From positions 1,469,501-1,533,500 of the forward strand of contig NZ_CP054140.1 of assembly GCF_016446285.1 (NCBI RefSeq): a stretch of 64,000 nucleotides of DNA. Reading direction: 5' to 3'. This document shows, piece after piece, positions 26,182 through 36,852 of the stretch (within the stretch, counting starts at the first letter, position 1; each line of letters starts with the position of its first letter). The notes beneath the pieces are model-generated. The model was not told the origin of the DNA, did no database searches, and was given only the letters and a program-made list of their open reading frames with translations. The position numbers and the translations under genes are program-made. Source of the stretch: Desulfobulbus oligotrophicus (GTDB lineage: Bacteria; Desulfobacterota; Desulfobulbia; Desulfobulbales; Desulfobulbaceae).

Positions 26182-27972
26182 TCAGGCCTTTTCTTTCCAG
26201 TCCGGACGCAGGTGCAGCTCGGTGAGCTGCTTGCGAGAGACGGAAGCAGGCGCATCGGTAAGCGGACAGGTTGCCTTCTGCGTTTTGGGAAAGGCAATAA
26301 CGTCTCGAATGGAGGACGAGCCTGTCAGCAACATCATTAAACGGTCGACACCAAACGCAATGCCGCCGTGGGGTGGAGCACCGTGCTCCAGGGCGCGGAG
26401 GAGAAATCCAAATTTTTCTTCGGCCTCTTCCTGACCAATGCCCAGGGCTTGCAGAATGGTTTTTTGCAGTGCCGGGTTGTGAATACGGATCGAACCTCCG
26501 CCGATTTCATTGCCGTTGAGCACGAGGTCATAGGCCCGACTTTTGACCGCAGCCGGCTCAGTCTCCAACAGCGGCATATCTTCTTCACGGGGCGCGGTAA
26601 ATGGATGATGGACTGCCGTGTACCGTTTCTCATTCTCATCGTATTCGAGTAGTGGGAAATCTGTGACCCAGAGGAAGTTGAATGCCCGGCTGTCCGTAAT
26701 CAAGCCCAATCGTCGCGCTAACTCTAATCGTAGCTCAGAAAGAACCTGATGTACAGTGCCGGCTTTGTCAGCACCAAAAAGAATAAGGTCGCCGGGTTTT
26801 GCATCAAGGGCCTGCGCCATGGCGGTAATTTCCGTCTCATTGAAAAACTTTGTGATCGGTGACTGCCACTCATCATCTTTCACTTTGACCCAGGCCATGC
26901 CGCGGGCCCCGAAGCGACCGGCATACTCGGTCAGATCATCAAGATCCTTGCGTGAGAAACCGCTGCAGTCTTTAGCATTGATTGCCTTGACCACACCGCC
27001 GCTGTTCATTGCTGCTTGAAAAACTTTGAAGTTACAATCGCGAAGGATAGCAGTCAGATCAACCAGCTCCAGGTCAAAGCGGGTATCCGGGCGATCTGTG
27101 CCGAATCGGCGGATGGCCTCGTCATAGCTCATACGCGCAAACGGTGTTTGCAGATCGATTCCTTTGATGGTTTTAAAAAGCGTGCTGATCATGCCCTCAA
27201 CAATGGAGATAATTTCATGTTCAGAAACAAAGCTGAGTTCCATATCGATCTGAGTGAACTCAGGTTGACGGTCTGCCCGCAGATCTTCATCGCGAAAGCA
27301 TTTGACAATCTGATAGTATCGATCCATGCCGGCAATCATGAGTAACTGTTTGAAGAGTTGCGGTGATTGGGGCAAAGCATAAAATTTACCGGCATTCACC
27401 CGGCTCGGTACCAGATAATCCCGAGCACCTTCCGGCGTTGAGCGAGTCAGCATCGGTGTTTCGATTTCAAGAAAATTCTGTTCGTTGAGGTGGGAGCGGA
27501 CGGTCTGCAGCACCTGATGTCGCAGTATGAGATTGCCTGCTATTTCCGGACGACGGAGATCAAGATAACGATACTGGAGACGCAGGGTGTCGGAAACTTC
27601 AATATCTTCGTCCAGGGGAAAAGGTGGGGTTTCACTGGCATTCAGGATGCGCAGATCATGCACCAGCACCTCAATGGTACCTGTTGCCAACTTGGGATTT
27701 TCCATGGAAGCCGGACGTTGCATCACCCTGCCCTGAACCGCTATGACCCATTCACTTCGCAGCTGGTGAGCCTTGGCATGGACGGCTTCGTCAACCTCCG
27801 GGTTAAACACCACCTGGGTAATTCCCCAGCGATCTCGCAGGTCAACGAAAATAACGCCACCGTGATCACGACGCCGGAGAACCCAACCCATGAGGATGGT
27901 TTCCTGATCAAGATGCGACAGGTCCAGATCGTTACAGGTGTGTGTGCGCCGAAGCGCTCCCAATGATTCCAT
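26182..27972 (-). CDS. aspS: Aspartyl-tRNA synthetase
   Basis: A 596-residue bacterial-type class II synthetase. An N-terminal OB-fold anticodon-binding domain (about 1-105) leads to the catalytic core with motif 2 [20 protein letters not shown] and motif 3 [13 protein letters not shown], and the bacterial GAD insertion lies between. Whether it is discriminating or also charges tRNA-Asn cannot be told here; no gatCAB genes are in the window. It sits between hisS and nadE. Confidence 0.97.
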   Translation of the reverse strand: MESLGALRRTHTCNDLDLSHLDQETILMGWVLRRRDHGGVIFVDLRDRWGITQVVFNPEVDEAVHAKAHQLRSEWVIAVQGRVMQRPASMENPKLATGTIEVLVHDLRILNASETPPFPLDEDIEVSDTLRLQYRYLDLRRPEIAGNLILRHQVLQTVRSHLNEQNFLEIETPMLTRSTPEGARDYLVPSRVNAGKFYALPQSPQLFKQLLMIAGMDRYYQIVKCFRDEDLRADRQPEFTQIDMELSFVSEHEIISIVEGMISTLFKTIKGIDLQTPFARMSYDEAIRRFGTDRPDTRFDLELVDLTAILRDCNFKVFQAAMNSGGVVKAINAKDCSGFSRKDLDDLTEYAGRFGARGMAWVKVKDDEWQSPITKFFNETEITAMAQALDAKPGDLILFGADKAGTVHQVLSELRLELARRLGLITDSRAFNFLWVTDFPLLEYDENEKRYTAVHHPFTAPREEDMPLLETEPAAVKSRAYDLVLNGNEIGGGSIRIHNPALQKTILQALGIGQEEAEEKFGFLLRALEHGAPPHGGIAFGVDRLMMLLTGSSSIRDVIAFPKTQKATCPLTDAPASVSRKQLTELHLRPDWKEKA

Positions 27973-28053
27973 GTTTATTCTCCGTGTAAAAGGTGATCGC
28001 CAAGGTGAGTGAGTCTGAAAAGATGTTGCAGTATAATGGTGAGAAGGTGTGGA

Positions 28054-29328
28054 TTACTGCGGTGCAGGACCTATAATATCAGCCAGTCGGGAACACCATT
28101 CTTCCGGAGTGTCGGTCAGTGCAAATGGCTGTTGCTCCTGTGTGTGCATGTTGCGAAGAATAGCTTCGTGTTGAAGCCACTCGTCTTCACCAAGAATAAG
28201 GCTGTAACGGGCATTTATTCTGTTTGCCTGCTTGAGTTGTGCCTTGAGGCTTCGTCCGGCGTAATCGATGGCTGTTTTAACCCCGTTCTTCCTGAGTAAG
28301 TGTGCCAGCCGGCTGCAGGCGTTCAGGGCATTATCACCAAGGGCGATTAAGAAGATGTCCATGAAGCTTGCAGTATACTTTTGTGTGCTCTGCTGTTCCA
28401 TGAGTAGGGCCAGGCGCTCCAGTCCCATGGCAAATCCAATTCCTGAAAGGGCAGGTCCGCCCAACTGTTCAATGAGGCCGTCATACCGTCCTCCGGCCCC
28501 GACAGCAGCCTGTGCACCAAGAGCCGTGGTGAGGAATTCGAAGGTGGTGCGTGTATAGTAATCAAGACCGCGAACCATGAAGCGATTGATTTGAAAATCG
28601 AGGTCAAAGTGGTGTAATGCCTGACCAACGCGCTGAAAGTGGTCATCACAATCACGGCAGAGCATATCAAGTAACGAGGGGGCGGACTGTACCACTGCCC
28701 GGCAGGTTGCCTGTTTGCAGTCTAAAACCCGGAGGGGATTAGTGTGGGTTCGGCGCCGGCAGTCATCACAGAGGTCGGTGTGATGCTGTTTTAGAAAAGC
28801 CACCAGCAGGGCTTTAAAGGGCGGTCGGCAAACCGGACAGCCCAGGGAGTTGATCTCCAGGCTGGTGTGCAGTCCCAGTTCATCGAGCAACATCTGGCCC
28901 ATGGCGATGAGTTCGGCATCGACCAGGGGCTCTGTGGCACCGATAATCTCTGCATCCAGTTGATGAAACTGGCGTAATCGTCCTTTTTGTGGACGTTCAT
29001 GACGAAACATCGGGCCAATGGTATAGAGCCGTTGTACTGGTTGCTGTACATGCAGACCGTGCTCAATGAAAGCCCGCATGATGGAGGCCGTTGCCTCCGG
29101 ACGCATGGTGATGCCCTTGTCGGGAAAGCTGTACATCTCTTTTTCCACGACATCAGTCGCCTCACCGATGGAGCGGACAAAAAGTTCGGTTTTTTCGAGA
29201 ATTGGCACCCGGATTTCCTGTAAGCCGAAACGTGCAAAGATGTCTCTGGCTCGCTGTTCAATATATTGCCAGCGGTCGATGGTGTCGGGTAAAATGTCTT
29301 TGAAACCGTTAATAGCCTGAATTTTCAA
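28054..29328 (-). CDS. hisS: Histidyl-tRNA synthetase
   Basis: A 424-residue class II synthetase. TTG 29328 is preferred: GGAG lies six bases before it, and translation then begins KIQAINGFKDILP, the family start. The upstream TTG at 29340 would overlap that site. Motif 2 (MFRHERPQKGRLRQFHQLDAE), the histidine-binding GLDYYTRTTFEF and motif 3 (GIGFAMGLERL) are present, with the anticodon-binding domain over the last 95 residues. It heads the hisS-aspS-nadE unit. Confidence 0.96.
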   Translation of the reverse strand: MKIQAINGFKDILPDTIDRWQYIEQRARDIFARFGLQEIRVPILEKTELFVRSIGEATDVVEKEMYSFPDKGITMRPEATASIMRAFIEHGLHVQQPVQRLYTIGPMFRHERPQKGRLRQFHQLDAEIIGATEPLVDAELIAMGQMLLDELGLHTSLEINSLGCPVCRPPFKALLVAFLKQHHTDLCDDCRRRTHTNPLRVLDCKQATCRAVVQSAPSLLDMLCRDCDDHFQRVGQALHHFDLDFQINRFMVRGLDYYTRTTFEFLTTALGAQAAVGAGGRYDGLIEQLGGPALSGIGFAMGLERLALLMEQQSTQKYTASFMDIFLIALGDNALNACSRLAHLLRKNGVKTAIDYAGRSLKAQLKQANRINARYSLILGEDEWLQHEAILRNMHTQEQQPFALTDTPEEWCSRLADIIGPAPQ

Positions 29329-29619
29329 GGGTAACTCCAAATACGTCTCATTGTATGCTGCCGGTCAGGAGCAATGGTACTTATCAGTATAATAAAATCC
29401 ATAAAGTTAATCGAGAAACAGGTGAAAAGTCAAGCGCATGCGGTTGTGGTATGGTAGAATATAACGATTTTGATTTCGTGTTGCAGGACAGGTGACTGCA
29501 CTTGACAAACACTTCGCGACTGTGCATGGTTTATTTTTTTATTTCGATTCTTTGCCGTAGAGTTAAAGAAGTTTTTATTTTTTTTCAAAAGTAATTTTTT
29601 TGTTGATGAAGAGGTTTGA

Positions 29620-30597
29620 ATGAAACTGCCGGAACTGAAAATTGGCTCATTTATCGCAAAAATTCCGATCATTCAAGGAGGGATGTCTGTTCGGGTTTCC
29701 ACTTCTGCTTTGGCCGTGCCGGTTGCCGAGTGTGGAGGTATAGGCACCATTGGCGGTTCGGGCTTACCAGTGCCGGAGTTACAGGAGGATATCCGTAAAG
29801 CCAAGCAGGCGACCAAAGGGGTGATTGCTGTCAATATCATGTATGCCATGAAGGATTTCTATGAACTGGTTATGGGTTCTATTGAAGCCGGGGCAGATAT
29901 GATTATCACCGGAGCCGGGTTTTCCAGGGACATCTTCAAAATCGGCAAACAACACAATATCCCCATCGTTTCCATTGTCTCTTCTCCGGGGCTGGCTACC
30001 ATGGCCGAAAAACTGGGGGCTTCAGCGGTCATTGTTGAAGCTGCGGAAGCCGGTGGTCATCTGGGGACACAGTTATCACTGCGCGACCTGTTTCCAGCGA
30101 TTCGCAAGGTCATTTCAAAAATCCCGCTGATTGCGGCCGGCGGTATTACCAACGGATTTGAGATGGCGGAAATGATGGATAAATACGGTGCTGACGGTGT
30201 TCAGATTGCCTCACGTTTTGTCCTCAGCAAGGAATGTGCGGTCTCTCAGGCGTTTAAGGAGGCCTTCCTCAGGGCCAGGAAAGAAGATATTGTCCTGGTC
30301 TCTTCTCCGGTGGGGATGCCGGGCAGGGCGATCAAAACACCTTTTGTCGATAAGATGCTCAACGATGAAGATATATCGGCTGGTAGATGTCAGTTTAAAT
30401 GTCTGAAGAAGTGCAGCCATAAGTATTGCATCAGCGAGCGGCTGCTGGCGGCGCTCAACGGTGATCTGGAAAATGGTCTTTTCTTCTCCGGTGCCAACAC
30501 GTTCAAGATGAAGGAGATTCTTTCCGTCAAGGAAATCTTCGACAGTTTTGTGCGAGCTGCTGAATCGGTGTACAAAGAAAAGTGCGCTGTCTATTGA
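29620..30597 (+). CDS. FMN-dependent oxidoreductase, nitronate monooxygenase/FabK-like
   Basis: A 325-residue TIM-barrel flavoprotein of the NMO/FabK superfamily. Visible are IIQGGMSVRVS, GGIGTIGGSG, the FMN-binding AAGGITNGFEMAEMM and the His-containing EAAEAGGHLGTQ. A C-terminal cysteine group (CQFKCLKKCSHKYC) is unusual and might bind metal. Members oxidise nitronates or reduce enoyl-ACP; the two cannot be told apart with certainty, and this anaerobe context makes an oxygenase role doubtful. A GAGG lies before the ATG; pcnB follows 62 bases later. Confidence 0.85.
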   Translation: MKLPELKIGSFIAKIPIIQGGMSVRVSTSALAVPVAECGGIGTIGGSGLPVPELQEDIRKAKQATKGVIAVNIMYAMKDFYELVMGSIEAGADMIITGAGFSRDIFKIGKQHNIPIVSIVSSPGLATMAEKLGASAVIVEAAEAGGHLGTQLSLRDLFPAIRKVISKIPLIAAGGITNGFEMAEMMDKYGADGVQIASRFVLSKECAVSQAFKEAFLRARKEDIVLVSSPVGMPGRAIKTPFVDKMLNDEDISAGRCQFKCLKKCSHKYCISERLLAALNGDLENGLFFSGANTFKMKEILSVKEIFDSFVRAAESVYKEKCAVY

Positions 30598-30659
30598 GTG
30601 CCGGGAGATTTGCGCAGGGCAAAGGTTGATATCCCCTCTCCACTGCAGAGTATCTAGAG

Positions 30660-32048
30660 ATGGAGCCGATCGTTCAAATGTCTGATCAGGATGTACAGGT
30701 GCACACAGCTGCTACGATTATTCCTGAATCAGCGCATCCAATTCGAGAACAGCACATTGACCGCGAGGCGCTCAAGGTGCTGTATCGCCTCCGCGACGCC
30801 GGATTTAAAGGGTACCTTGTCGGTGGTGGTGTTCGTGATCTTTATCTTGGTAAAATTCCAAAAGATTTCGATATCTCAACAGATGCTCGCCCGGGGCAGT
30901 TGCGTCGGATGTTCCGCAATAGCCGCACCATTGGGCGCCGGTTCAGATTGGTGCAGGTGTTTTTTCGGGGCAATAAGATCATCGAGGTTTCAACACTGCG
31001 TTCACGAAGTGAATACGATATTGACAGTGATGATCAGGTGCTGCCCTCAAACAACACCTTCGGTACATTGGAAGAGGATGCATTTCGACGCGATCTGACG
31101 ATCAACGCGTTGTTTTACGAGATAGAGCAGCACACCATTATCGACTACACAGGAGGTGTTGCTGATCTTAAACAGGGAATCATCAGGGTCGTTGGTGAGC
31201 CTGCTAGACGTTTCACCCGGGATCCTGTCCGGATGATGCGGGTTGTTCGTCACGCCGCCCGGACAAACTTCGAAATCGAGAAAAGGGTCTTTACTGCACT
31301 CAGCGAGAATAGTGAGAAACTGCGCTTATGCCCGCCGTCGCGCGTTCGTGATGAGATTCTGAAAGACCTGCAGTCCGGCTGCTGTCGATCATGGGCAGAG
31401 CTGTGTATGACCTCGGGGCTGTGGCCGGTTCTTTTTCCTCTGTATACGTTTGGACAGATGGAAAACGGCGAGCAGGTCCGACAGCAGTTACTTGATGTTT
31501 TTTCAGTTCTTGACCGTCTGCACAGCTACCGGGAAGATGCTGAGATACTGAAAGTTCCCGATTCTATCCTGTTTGCCTGTCTTCTTCTCCCGTGGGCCTG
31601 CCATCGGTACAATCTTCCGGAAGTGAATGTCCGCGGTCAGGGGTTTCATCGTTTATCCCGAACAATCCGTGACGAAATTGACCATGTTTTCGGAGAACCG
31701 TTTAACATGCAGCGTATGGTCAAAGAGATGATAACGACCCTGCTTGTCAACCTGTCCACCTTCCATCATGCCCGAAAGCAGGGTGATGATCCTAAATGGC
31801 TGAAAAAGAAAAGCTATTACCGCGATTGCTCTCGTTTTTTTGACATTTATCAGGAGTCACGAGGGATTGGTTTGGTGAAGGTGGAACAGTTTATCCCTGA
31901 TAAACCCAAAACACAATCTGCCATTGATGCTCTGCCGGTTCAACAAGAACCGAGTGGTGGCGGCCGTTCCCGTGGAAGAGGCGGGATGAGCCCGGCATTC
32001 AGTCAGGCCCGCGGCGGCGTGTTTGGCCTGCACCGTGCCAAGAGGTAA
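30660..32048 (+). CDS. pcnB: Poly(A) polymerase / PcnB-family nucleotidyltransferase
   Basis: A 462-residue class II nucleotidyltransferase. The head domain has LVGGGVRDLYLGKIPKDFDIST with catalytic Asp69 and Asp71, then the RNA-binding RRDLTINALFYE and RMMRVVRHAARTNFEIEK. The C-terminal extension, with a Gly/Arg-rich basic tail, is the mark of PcnB rather than CCA-adding enzyme. PcnB adds 3' A tails that mark RNA for decay. Ribosome site is weak. The EEP hydrolase begins six bases after the stop. Confidence 0.92.
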   Translation: MEPIVQMSDQDVQVHTAATIIPESAHPIREQHIDREALKVLYRLRDAGFKGYLVGGGVRDLYLGKIPKDFDISTDARPGQLRRMFRNSRTIGRRFRLVQVFFRGNKIIEVSTLRSRSEYDIDSDDQVLPSNNTFGTLEEDAFRRDLTINALFYEIEQHTIIDYTGGVADLKQGIIRVVGEPARRFTRDPVRMMRVVRHAARTNFEIEKRVFTALSENSEKLRLCPPSRVRDEILKDLQSGCCRSWAELCMTSGLWPVLFPLYTFGQMENGEQVRQQLLDVFSVLDRLHSYREDAEILKVPDSILFACLLLPWACHRYNLPEVNVRGQGFHRLSRTIRDEIDHVFGEPFNMQRMVKEMITTLLVNLSTFHHARKQGDDPKWLKKKSYYRDCSRFFDIYQESRGIGLVKVEQFIPDKPKTQSAIDALPVQQEPSGGGRSRGRGGMSPAFSQARGGVFGLHRAKR

Positions 32049-32053
32049 GTTGG

Positions 32054-32797
32054 TTGGAAAGATCAGTGCGGTTTTTACTTTACAACATCCGCTATGGCAC
32101 CGGCAATGGCGGACGTTTCCACTTTCCCTTTCCTTATGCCGGTTATTTACGGCAATCTGAGCAGAATTTCCTTAAAATTCTCGAGTTTATCAGATCTGTT
32201 AATCCTGATGTTCTGGGGTTGGTCGAGGTTGATGGCGGGTCGTTTCGTACCAGACGAAAGTGTCAGGCGGAAATGATTGCCGAGCAGCTTGGCTATCACC
32301 ATGTGGTTGAAACCAAGTACGGCTTTGGCTCAATGGCTCAGAAGATGCCTTTGTTGAAAGCACAGGGTAACGCGGTTCTCACCCGGGCGCCGATCGTCAG
32401 CTACCGGCACCATTATTTCGATGAGGGCATGAAACGATTGGTTATTCAGGCATGTACAGAGCATCTGACTATATTTTTAGTGCATCTCTCTCTCACGTAC
32501 CGCAATCGTCAGTATCAGCTTGAACGCCTCTACCGGCTTATACGTGCTGTTGATCGACCTATGATTCTGGCTGGAGATTTCAATGTTCTCTGGGGAATGC
32601 GGGAGTTGGAGCTGTTTCTGGGTGCCACCGGACTGGTCAGTGCAAATCCTGAGAAAAAGCCATCGTATCCCAGTCGGGCACCAAAACGAGAACTCGATTT
32701 CATTCTCCATAGCCCGGAGTTGAAAGTTATCAATTTTCAGGTTGCTCCGGTCACCTATTCAGACCACGCTCCACTCATCTGTGATTTTTCCATGTAA
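32054..32797 (+). CDS. Endonuclease/exonuclease/phosphatase-family hydrolase
   Basis: A 247-residue EEP-fold protein starting at TTG 32054, eight bases after AGAGG. The metal-dependent active site is visible as YNIRYGTGNGG, VLGLVEVD with the metal Glu, the LVHLSL strand, AGDFNVLWG and the closing SDHAPLICDF. The family covers DNases, phosphatases and sphingomyelinases, so substrate is unknown. No signal peptide is present. It is translationally close to pcnB and converges with pgeF. Confidence 0.85.
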   Translation: MERSVRFLLYNIRYGTGNGGRFHFPFPYAGYLRQSEQNFLKILEFIRSVNPDVLGLVEVDGGSFRTRRKCQAEMIAEQLGYHHVVETKYGFGSMAQKMPLLKAQGNAVLTRAPIVSYRHHYFDEGMKRLVIQACTEHLTIFLVHLSLTYRNRQYQLERLYRLIRAVDRPMILAGDFNVLWGMRELELFLGATGLVSANPEKKPSYPSRAPKRELDFILHSPELKVINFQVAPVTYSDHAPLICDFSM

Positions 32798-32810
32798 CAG
32801 TACGAGTGCC

Positions 32811-33581
32811 TTATCTTCCCTGTATCGGGGGCAGGGCGATAATGCTCCCGTTTCTACCGGTCATACCATTTTGCAGTACACTTGCCCGTCGGTAGGAAAA
32901 AAACTGATGGTTGCAGCGAGTGCACAACCCAATCACATCGATGTGGTGTGGCAAAATCCCACTCTCTTCAAGCTGTCGGCAGCTGATTGCCCAGAAATTA
33001 AAATAATGCGGTCGTACCTGATAAGCCTGCATCCAGGCTGGTAACTCTCTGCGGTAGTGGATAAATTCGGCACAGCATGGGCCAAGAGACGGACTGATGA
33101 CTGCCCTGAGATTCTTCGGGTGTACAGCAAACTGTTTGCTTAAGCGCTGGACAGTCTTGCTGATGATGTTGAGGACACTGCCACGCCAGCCGCAATGGAC
33201 AGCTGCAACCACCTGTTGTTTTGGACATGACAGCAGCACAGCCTGGCAGTCTGCCTGTTGGATGAGCAGGCCGATACCGGGTGCGGTGGTGATAAGCGCA
33301 TCATATCCGTCTGCCTCTTCGTTTTCTGGATATTTCTCGTCAATTACGGCAATCTGATCACCATGGACCTGGTGGACGGCACAGAGTCGGTCAAGGGTAA
33401 GTGTTGTCCGAACCAGCTCACGGTTTGCCTCGACGTGTTCAGCTGCATCACCGACATGGTGGCTCAGGTTTAACGAGGCGAACAGTCCGCTGCTCACACC
33501 GCCCACCCGAGTGAACAGAGCATGGGGAACCGGCAGCAGCTCGCTGGTGTAGTGTGGAATCGGGTCTAGGGTATAACGCAT
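32811..33581 (-). CDS. pgeF: Purine nucleoside phosphorylase PgeF (YfiH/LACC1 family)
   Basis: A 256-residue YfiH-family protein, once called laccase. The zinc-binding and catalytic pattern is AVHQVHG, QQADCQAVLL and AAVHCGWRGSVLNII, ending SLGPCCAEF; relatives phosphorolyse or deaminate adenosine and assist cell-wall editing. It is convergent with the EEP gene. Family assignment is firm; the physiological role is not. Confidence 0.92.
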   Translation of the reverse strand: MRYTLDPIPHYTSELLPVPHALFTRVGGVSSGLFASLNLSHHVGDAAEHVEANRELVRTTLTLDRLCAVHQVHGDQIAVIDEKYPENEEADGYDALITTAPGIGLLIQQADCQAVLLSCPKQQVVAAVHCGWRGSVLNIISKTVQRLSKQFAVHPKNLRAVISPSLGPCCAEFIHYRRELPAWMQAYQVRPHYFNFWAISCRQLEESGILPHHIDVIGLCTRCNHQFFSYRRASVLQNGMTGRNGSIIALPPIQGR

Positions 33582-34003
33582 ATATTCTGCACAGTAGGTA
33601 GAGAGAACAGAGCATCGTGCATGCTCAACGCCTGAACACTAGACCATTCTTGTTGACAGAACAACATGAGTCTAAACGATCACAGATAAATGTTCCGATG
33701 ATCAGATTCTTCCTGCTGATTTTTCATAACAGGATGCAATATACGGTGGAGCAGAGTAACTCAGCGGAGGAGGTGGCTGTGATTGGAGAAAAAGATCACA
33801 TCTGCGCCAGATTCGTGATGAGGTTGTACGTGAACCAGCCGTCCCCGGTGGAGAATGACTGTGGCTTCGCGGTTTGTGTATCGGCAGCAGCCCGTTGAAC
33901 TGTTGTCCCTCCAGGCATGGAGTAGTTCTGCTGATTCTGCGGGCTGTGGGTTACGGGGAGGAAGCACCGGTTGAGCGATATGCCCCCAACCGGTGACTGT
34001 CCA
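33582..34003. other. Intergenic region downstream of clpA
   Basis: No gene is supported. The reverse strand stays open in the clpA frame for about 80 codons after the clpA stop (to 33761), with only a GTG at 33967 as a start and no ribosome site. The forward strand has a 93-codon open frame without family features. A perfect inverted repeat at 33965-33995 is listed separately. Confidence 0.4.
33965..33995 (-). repeat. Perfect 9-bp inverted repeat after clpA
   Basis: CACCGGTTG (33965-33973) and CAACCGGTG (33987-33995) form a perfect stem around 13 bases, starting nine bases after the clpA stop. No T-run follows on the reverse strand, so it is a weak or factor-dependent terminator, or an mRNA 3'-end stabiliser. 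Confidence 0.6.
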
Positions 34004-36274
34004 TTAGAGGTAGGAGAAGGTTGTCTTGTTGTTTTTACGATTGACCTTGACCTTGCCGCCTTTGGTTAATTTGCCAAACAGAATTTCTTCGGTGAGCACA
34101 TCACCGATCTCTTTCATAATCAGGCGCCGTAGAGGTCGGGCTCCAAAAGCCGGCTCGTATCCTGTTTGTGCCAGCCAGGAACGTGCTGCCGGGCTTAAGG
34201 TGATGGTGACCTTCTTGCTTGCCAGCTGCTGTTGCAGTTCGAGCACCATCTTGTCGACCACCTTTTCCACGGTTTCCGGTTCCAGGGCCGAGAAGGTGAT
34301 GATACCATCCAGTCGATTGCGAAATTCCGGTGAAAACAGATTTTTCAAAACCTTTTGTTCCTTTCCCGCAGAATCACCGATGAACCCAATAGTTCGTTCG
34401 CTCATTTCCCGTGCACCGGCATTGGTGGTCATAATTACAATGACATTACGGAAATCTGCCCGGCGGCCGGCATTATCCGTAAGAGTGGAGTGATCCATTA
34501 CCTGCAGAAGAATGGAAAAGACGTCGGGATGAGCCTTTTCGATCTCATCAAGTAACAGGACAGTGTACGGATGTTTACGTATGGCGTCGGTAAGCAGGCC
34601 CCCCTGGTCAAAACCGATATAACCGGGTGGGGCGCCGATCAGTCGAGACACTGCGTGTTTCTCCATGTATTCACTCATGTCAAATCGTTCGAAGTGAACA
34701 CCTAACGAGATGGCTAACTGTCTGGCTACCTCTGTCTTCCCAACACCGGTGGGGCCGGCAAAGAGAAACGAGCCTGTGGGCGATTGGGGATTACCCAGAC
34801 CAGCGCGTGATCGCTTCACTGCCTTGACAATTGCTTCAATTGCCTCGTTTTGACCGAAGATGACTGCCTTGAGTTTATTGTCAAGGTTGAGGAGCTGGGT
34901 CGTGTCATTGCTTACTTTGCTGCTTACCGGTACTCGGGCAATTTTTGACACAATCTGTTCCACATCGCGCACGCCGACCGTCCGTCCGGTTTTACCGTTG
35001 AGACGAAAATAGGCACCGACCTCGTCCATGACATCAATGGCCTTATCCGGAAGAAAACGATCGTTAATGTAACGGTTCGCCAGTTCAGCCGCCGCATCAA
35101 TCGCGGTCCGTGCATAACGGATCTGGTGATGTTCCTCGTAGCGGGATTGTAACCCGCGCAGGATTCTGCCGGTATCAGCCACCGACGGCTCTTCAATATC
35201 TATCTTTTGAAAACGCCGGGAAAGCGCACGGTCTTTTTCGATATGATTTTTATATTCCTCATAGGTGGTTGATCCTATGCAGCGGATGGTGCCCGCCTGC
35301 AAAGCAGGCTTGAGCAGGTTGGAAGCATCCATGGATCCACCACTGGTCGCCCCGGCACCGATGATGGTATGCATCTCATCAATAAAAAGAATGGCTTTTT
35401 TATTTTTTTCGATGGCGGCCACGACTTCTTTTAAACGTTTTTCGAAATCACCCCGATACTTTGTCCCGGCAACCAGGGTACCAAGATCAAGCATGTATAT
35501 TTCTGCATCCTGTAAGAGATCCGGAACGAGCTTTTTAGGGTCAGGTTGAGGATCTTGACGGGCGACACTGTCTTCGTGAATTCTCAAAGCCAGTCCTTCA
35601 GCCATGGCCGTCTTCCCGACTCCAGGTTCGCCGACCAGCAGAGGATTGTTCTTTTTTCGTCGACAGAGAACCTGCATCATTCGGTAGAGCTCATGATCCC
35701 GACCTATTAATGGATCAATGCCACCTTCAGCCGCGCGTTTGGCAAAGTTGACGGTGAACTCTTCTAACGCATCACCGGTTGCATTTTCCTGCTTCTTTTT
35801 TGAAGGATGTTGTCCGGGAGCCTGTCGCAGGGGTTCACTCTGCAGGTATTCCGGGAGGCTGTGGGAAATATACTCCACCACCTCCAGTCGTCCGACCCCC
35901 TCGCTTCCCAGGAAATAGACGGCATGGGAATCCGGTTCAGTGAAGATTGAGACCAGAACATCGCCGGTATCAACCTGTTTTTTGCCGCAACTTTGCACAT
36001 GGTTGACTGCACGCTGCAAAACCCGGTTGAAGGCAACGGTTTGTGCGGGTTCACCTTCAGCGGTTTTCATGACCGGCATACCGCTTTCAAAAAAACGTTC
36101 AAGCCGTTCTTTCAGTGTTTCGTTATTTCCACCACACTTATCAATGATATGGCGGGCAAGGTCATCATGGAGCAGTCCGTACAGCATATGCTCCACGGTG
36201 ACATACTCGTGGCGATGATTTTTTGCCTCTTTTATGGCCTTGATTAGAGCGATCTCTAATTCTTTACTCAGCAT
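34004..36274 (-). CDS. clpA: ATP-dependent Clp protease ATPase subunit ClpA
   Basis: A 756-residue class I Clp/Hsp100 unfoldase. The N domain (1-145) has the double repeat that docks ClpS. D1 has Walker [10 protein letters not shown] (215-223); D2 has GPTGVGKTE with the sensor and C-terminal D2-small domain to residue 756. The IGF/L-type loop that binds ClpP lies in D2 (ERTIGFIGD). It unfolds N-degron and other substrates into ClpP; no clpP is in this window. clpS precedes it by 78 bases on the same strand, which separates it from ClpB and ClpC. Confidence 0.96.
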   Translation of the reverse strand: MLSKELEIALIKAIKEAKNHRHEYVTVEHMLYGLLHDDLARHIIDKCGGNNETLKERLERFFESGMPVMKTAEGEPAQTVAFNRVLQRAVNHVQSCGKKQVDTGDVLVSIFTEPDSHAVYFLGSEGVGRLEVVEYISHSLPEYLQSEPLRQAPGQHPSKKKQENATGDALEEFTVNFAKRAAEGGIDPLIGRDHELYRMMQVLCRRKKNNPLLVGEPGVGKTAMAEGLALRIHEDSVARQDPQPDPKKLVPDLLQDAEIYMLDLGTLVAGTKYRGDFEKRLKEVVAAIEKNKKAILFIDEMHTIIGAGATSGGSMDASNLLKPALQAGTIRCIGSTTYEEYKNHIEKDRALSRRFQKIDIEEPSVADTGRILRGLQSRYEEHHQIRYARTAIDAAAELANRYINDRFLPDKAIDVMDEVGAYFRLNGKTGRTVGVRDVEQIVSKIARVPVSSKVSNDTTQLLNLDNKLKAVIFGQNEAIEAIVKAVKRSRAGLGNPQSPTGSFLFAGPTGVGKTEVARQLAISLGVHFERFDMSEYMEKHAVSRLIGAPPGYIGFDQGGLLTDAIRKHPYTVLLLDEIEKAHPDVFSILLQVMDHSTLTDNAGRRADFRNVIVIMTTNAGAREMSERTIGFIGDSAGKEQKVLKNLFSPEFRNRLDGIITFSALEPETVEKVVDKMVLELQQQLASKKVTITLSPAARSWLAQTGYEPAFGARPLRRLIMKEIGDVLTEEILFGKLTKGGKVKVNRKNNKTTFSYL

Positions 36275-36352
36275 AATGGTGTTCCTCGGTAGAGCGAATA
36301 TCTTGCACAGCTTTGGGTAACGCCTGGTGCCTTATCGGCTAAGGTTTGGTTG

Positions 36353-36670
36353 TTAACTGTCTGGTTCCAGTGAACATCTCAGTGGGTATTCGTTTCTTTT
36401 TGCAATGCGGTGCACCAGCGCCACCTTGGTTTCTCCTATTTCCCGTGTGTAGACTCCTGCTATACCTCTTCCTTGATGATGCACATTGAGCATGATTTGG
36501 GTAGCTTCTTCGATGTTTTTATGAAAAACAGACTGCAGAATCATGACGACAAAGTCCATGGTTGTGTAATCATCATTGTGCAATACAACTCGATAATACG
36601 GTGGCTCCTGCAGGGAGGTTTTTTCTGTTATGTCAGGTTTATCCTGAATGAGAGTATCTTCTTTTGCCAT
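36353..36670 (-). CDS. clpS: ClpS adaptor protein
   Basis: A 105-residue ClpS. The N-end-residue pocket is visible in YYRVVLHNDDYTTMDFVVMIL and the ring around NVHHQGRGIAGVYTREIGETK, which binds N-terminal Leu, Phe, Tyr or Trp and hands it to ClpA. An extended, polar N-terminus (about 20 residues) precedes the core, needed for degradation in E. coli. ATG 36670 is used; ATG 36673 and TTG 36676 are adjacent alternatives. It forms a clpS-clpA pair. Confidence 0.95.
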   Translation of the reverse strand: MAKEDTLIQDKPDITEKTSLQEPPYYRVVLHNDDYTTMDFVVMILQSVFHKNIEEATQIMLNVHHQGRGIAGVYTREIGETKVALVHRIAKRNEYPLRCSLEPDS

Positions 36671-36852
36671 CATCAAGGCGGTTCTGGGAAAAATCTATGT
36701 ATTTTTTACATGTACTGCTCAAGGCGTCGGTAACAAGAAGATGTACGTTAGAACCGTCTTGTCCACGGTCACTCGGCATTTTTCAGTTACCCACAAGTAT
36801 TTTAATGCTCACTGTGGTTTTTGCAAGGGCAGTGGAGTGGCTCCCGGTTGTT

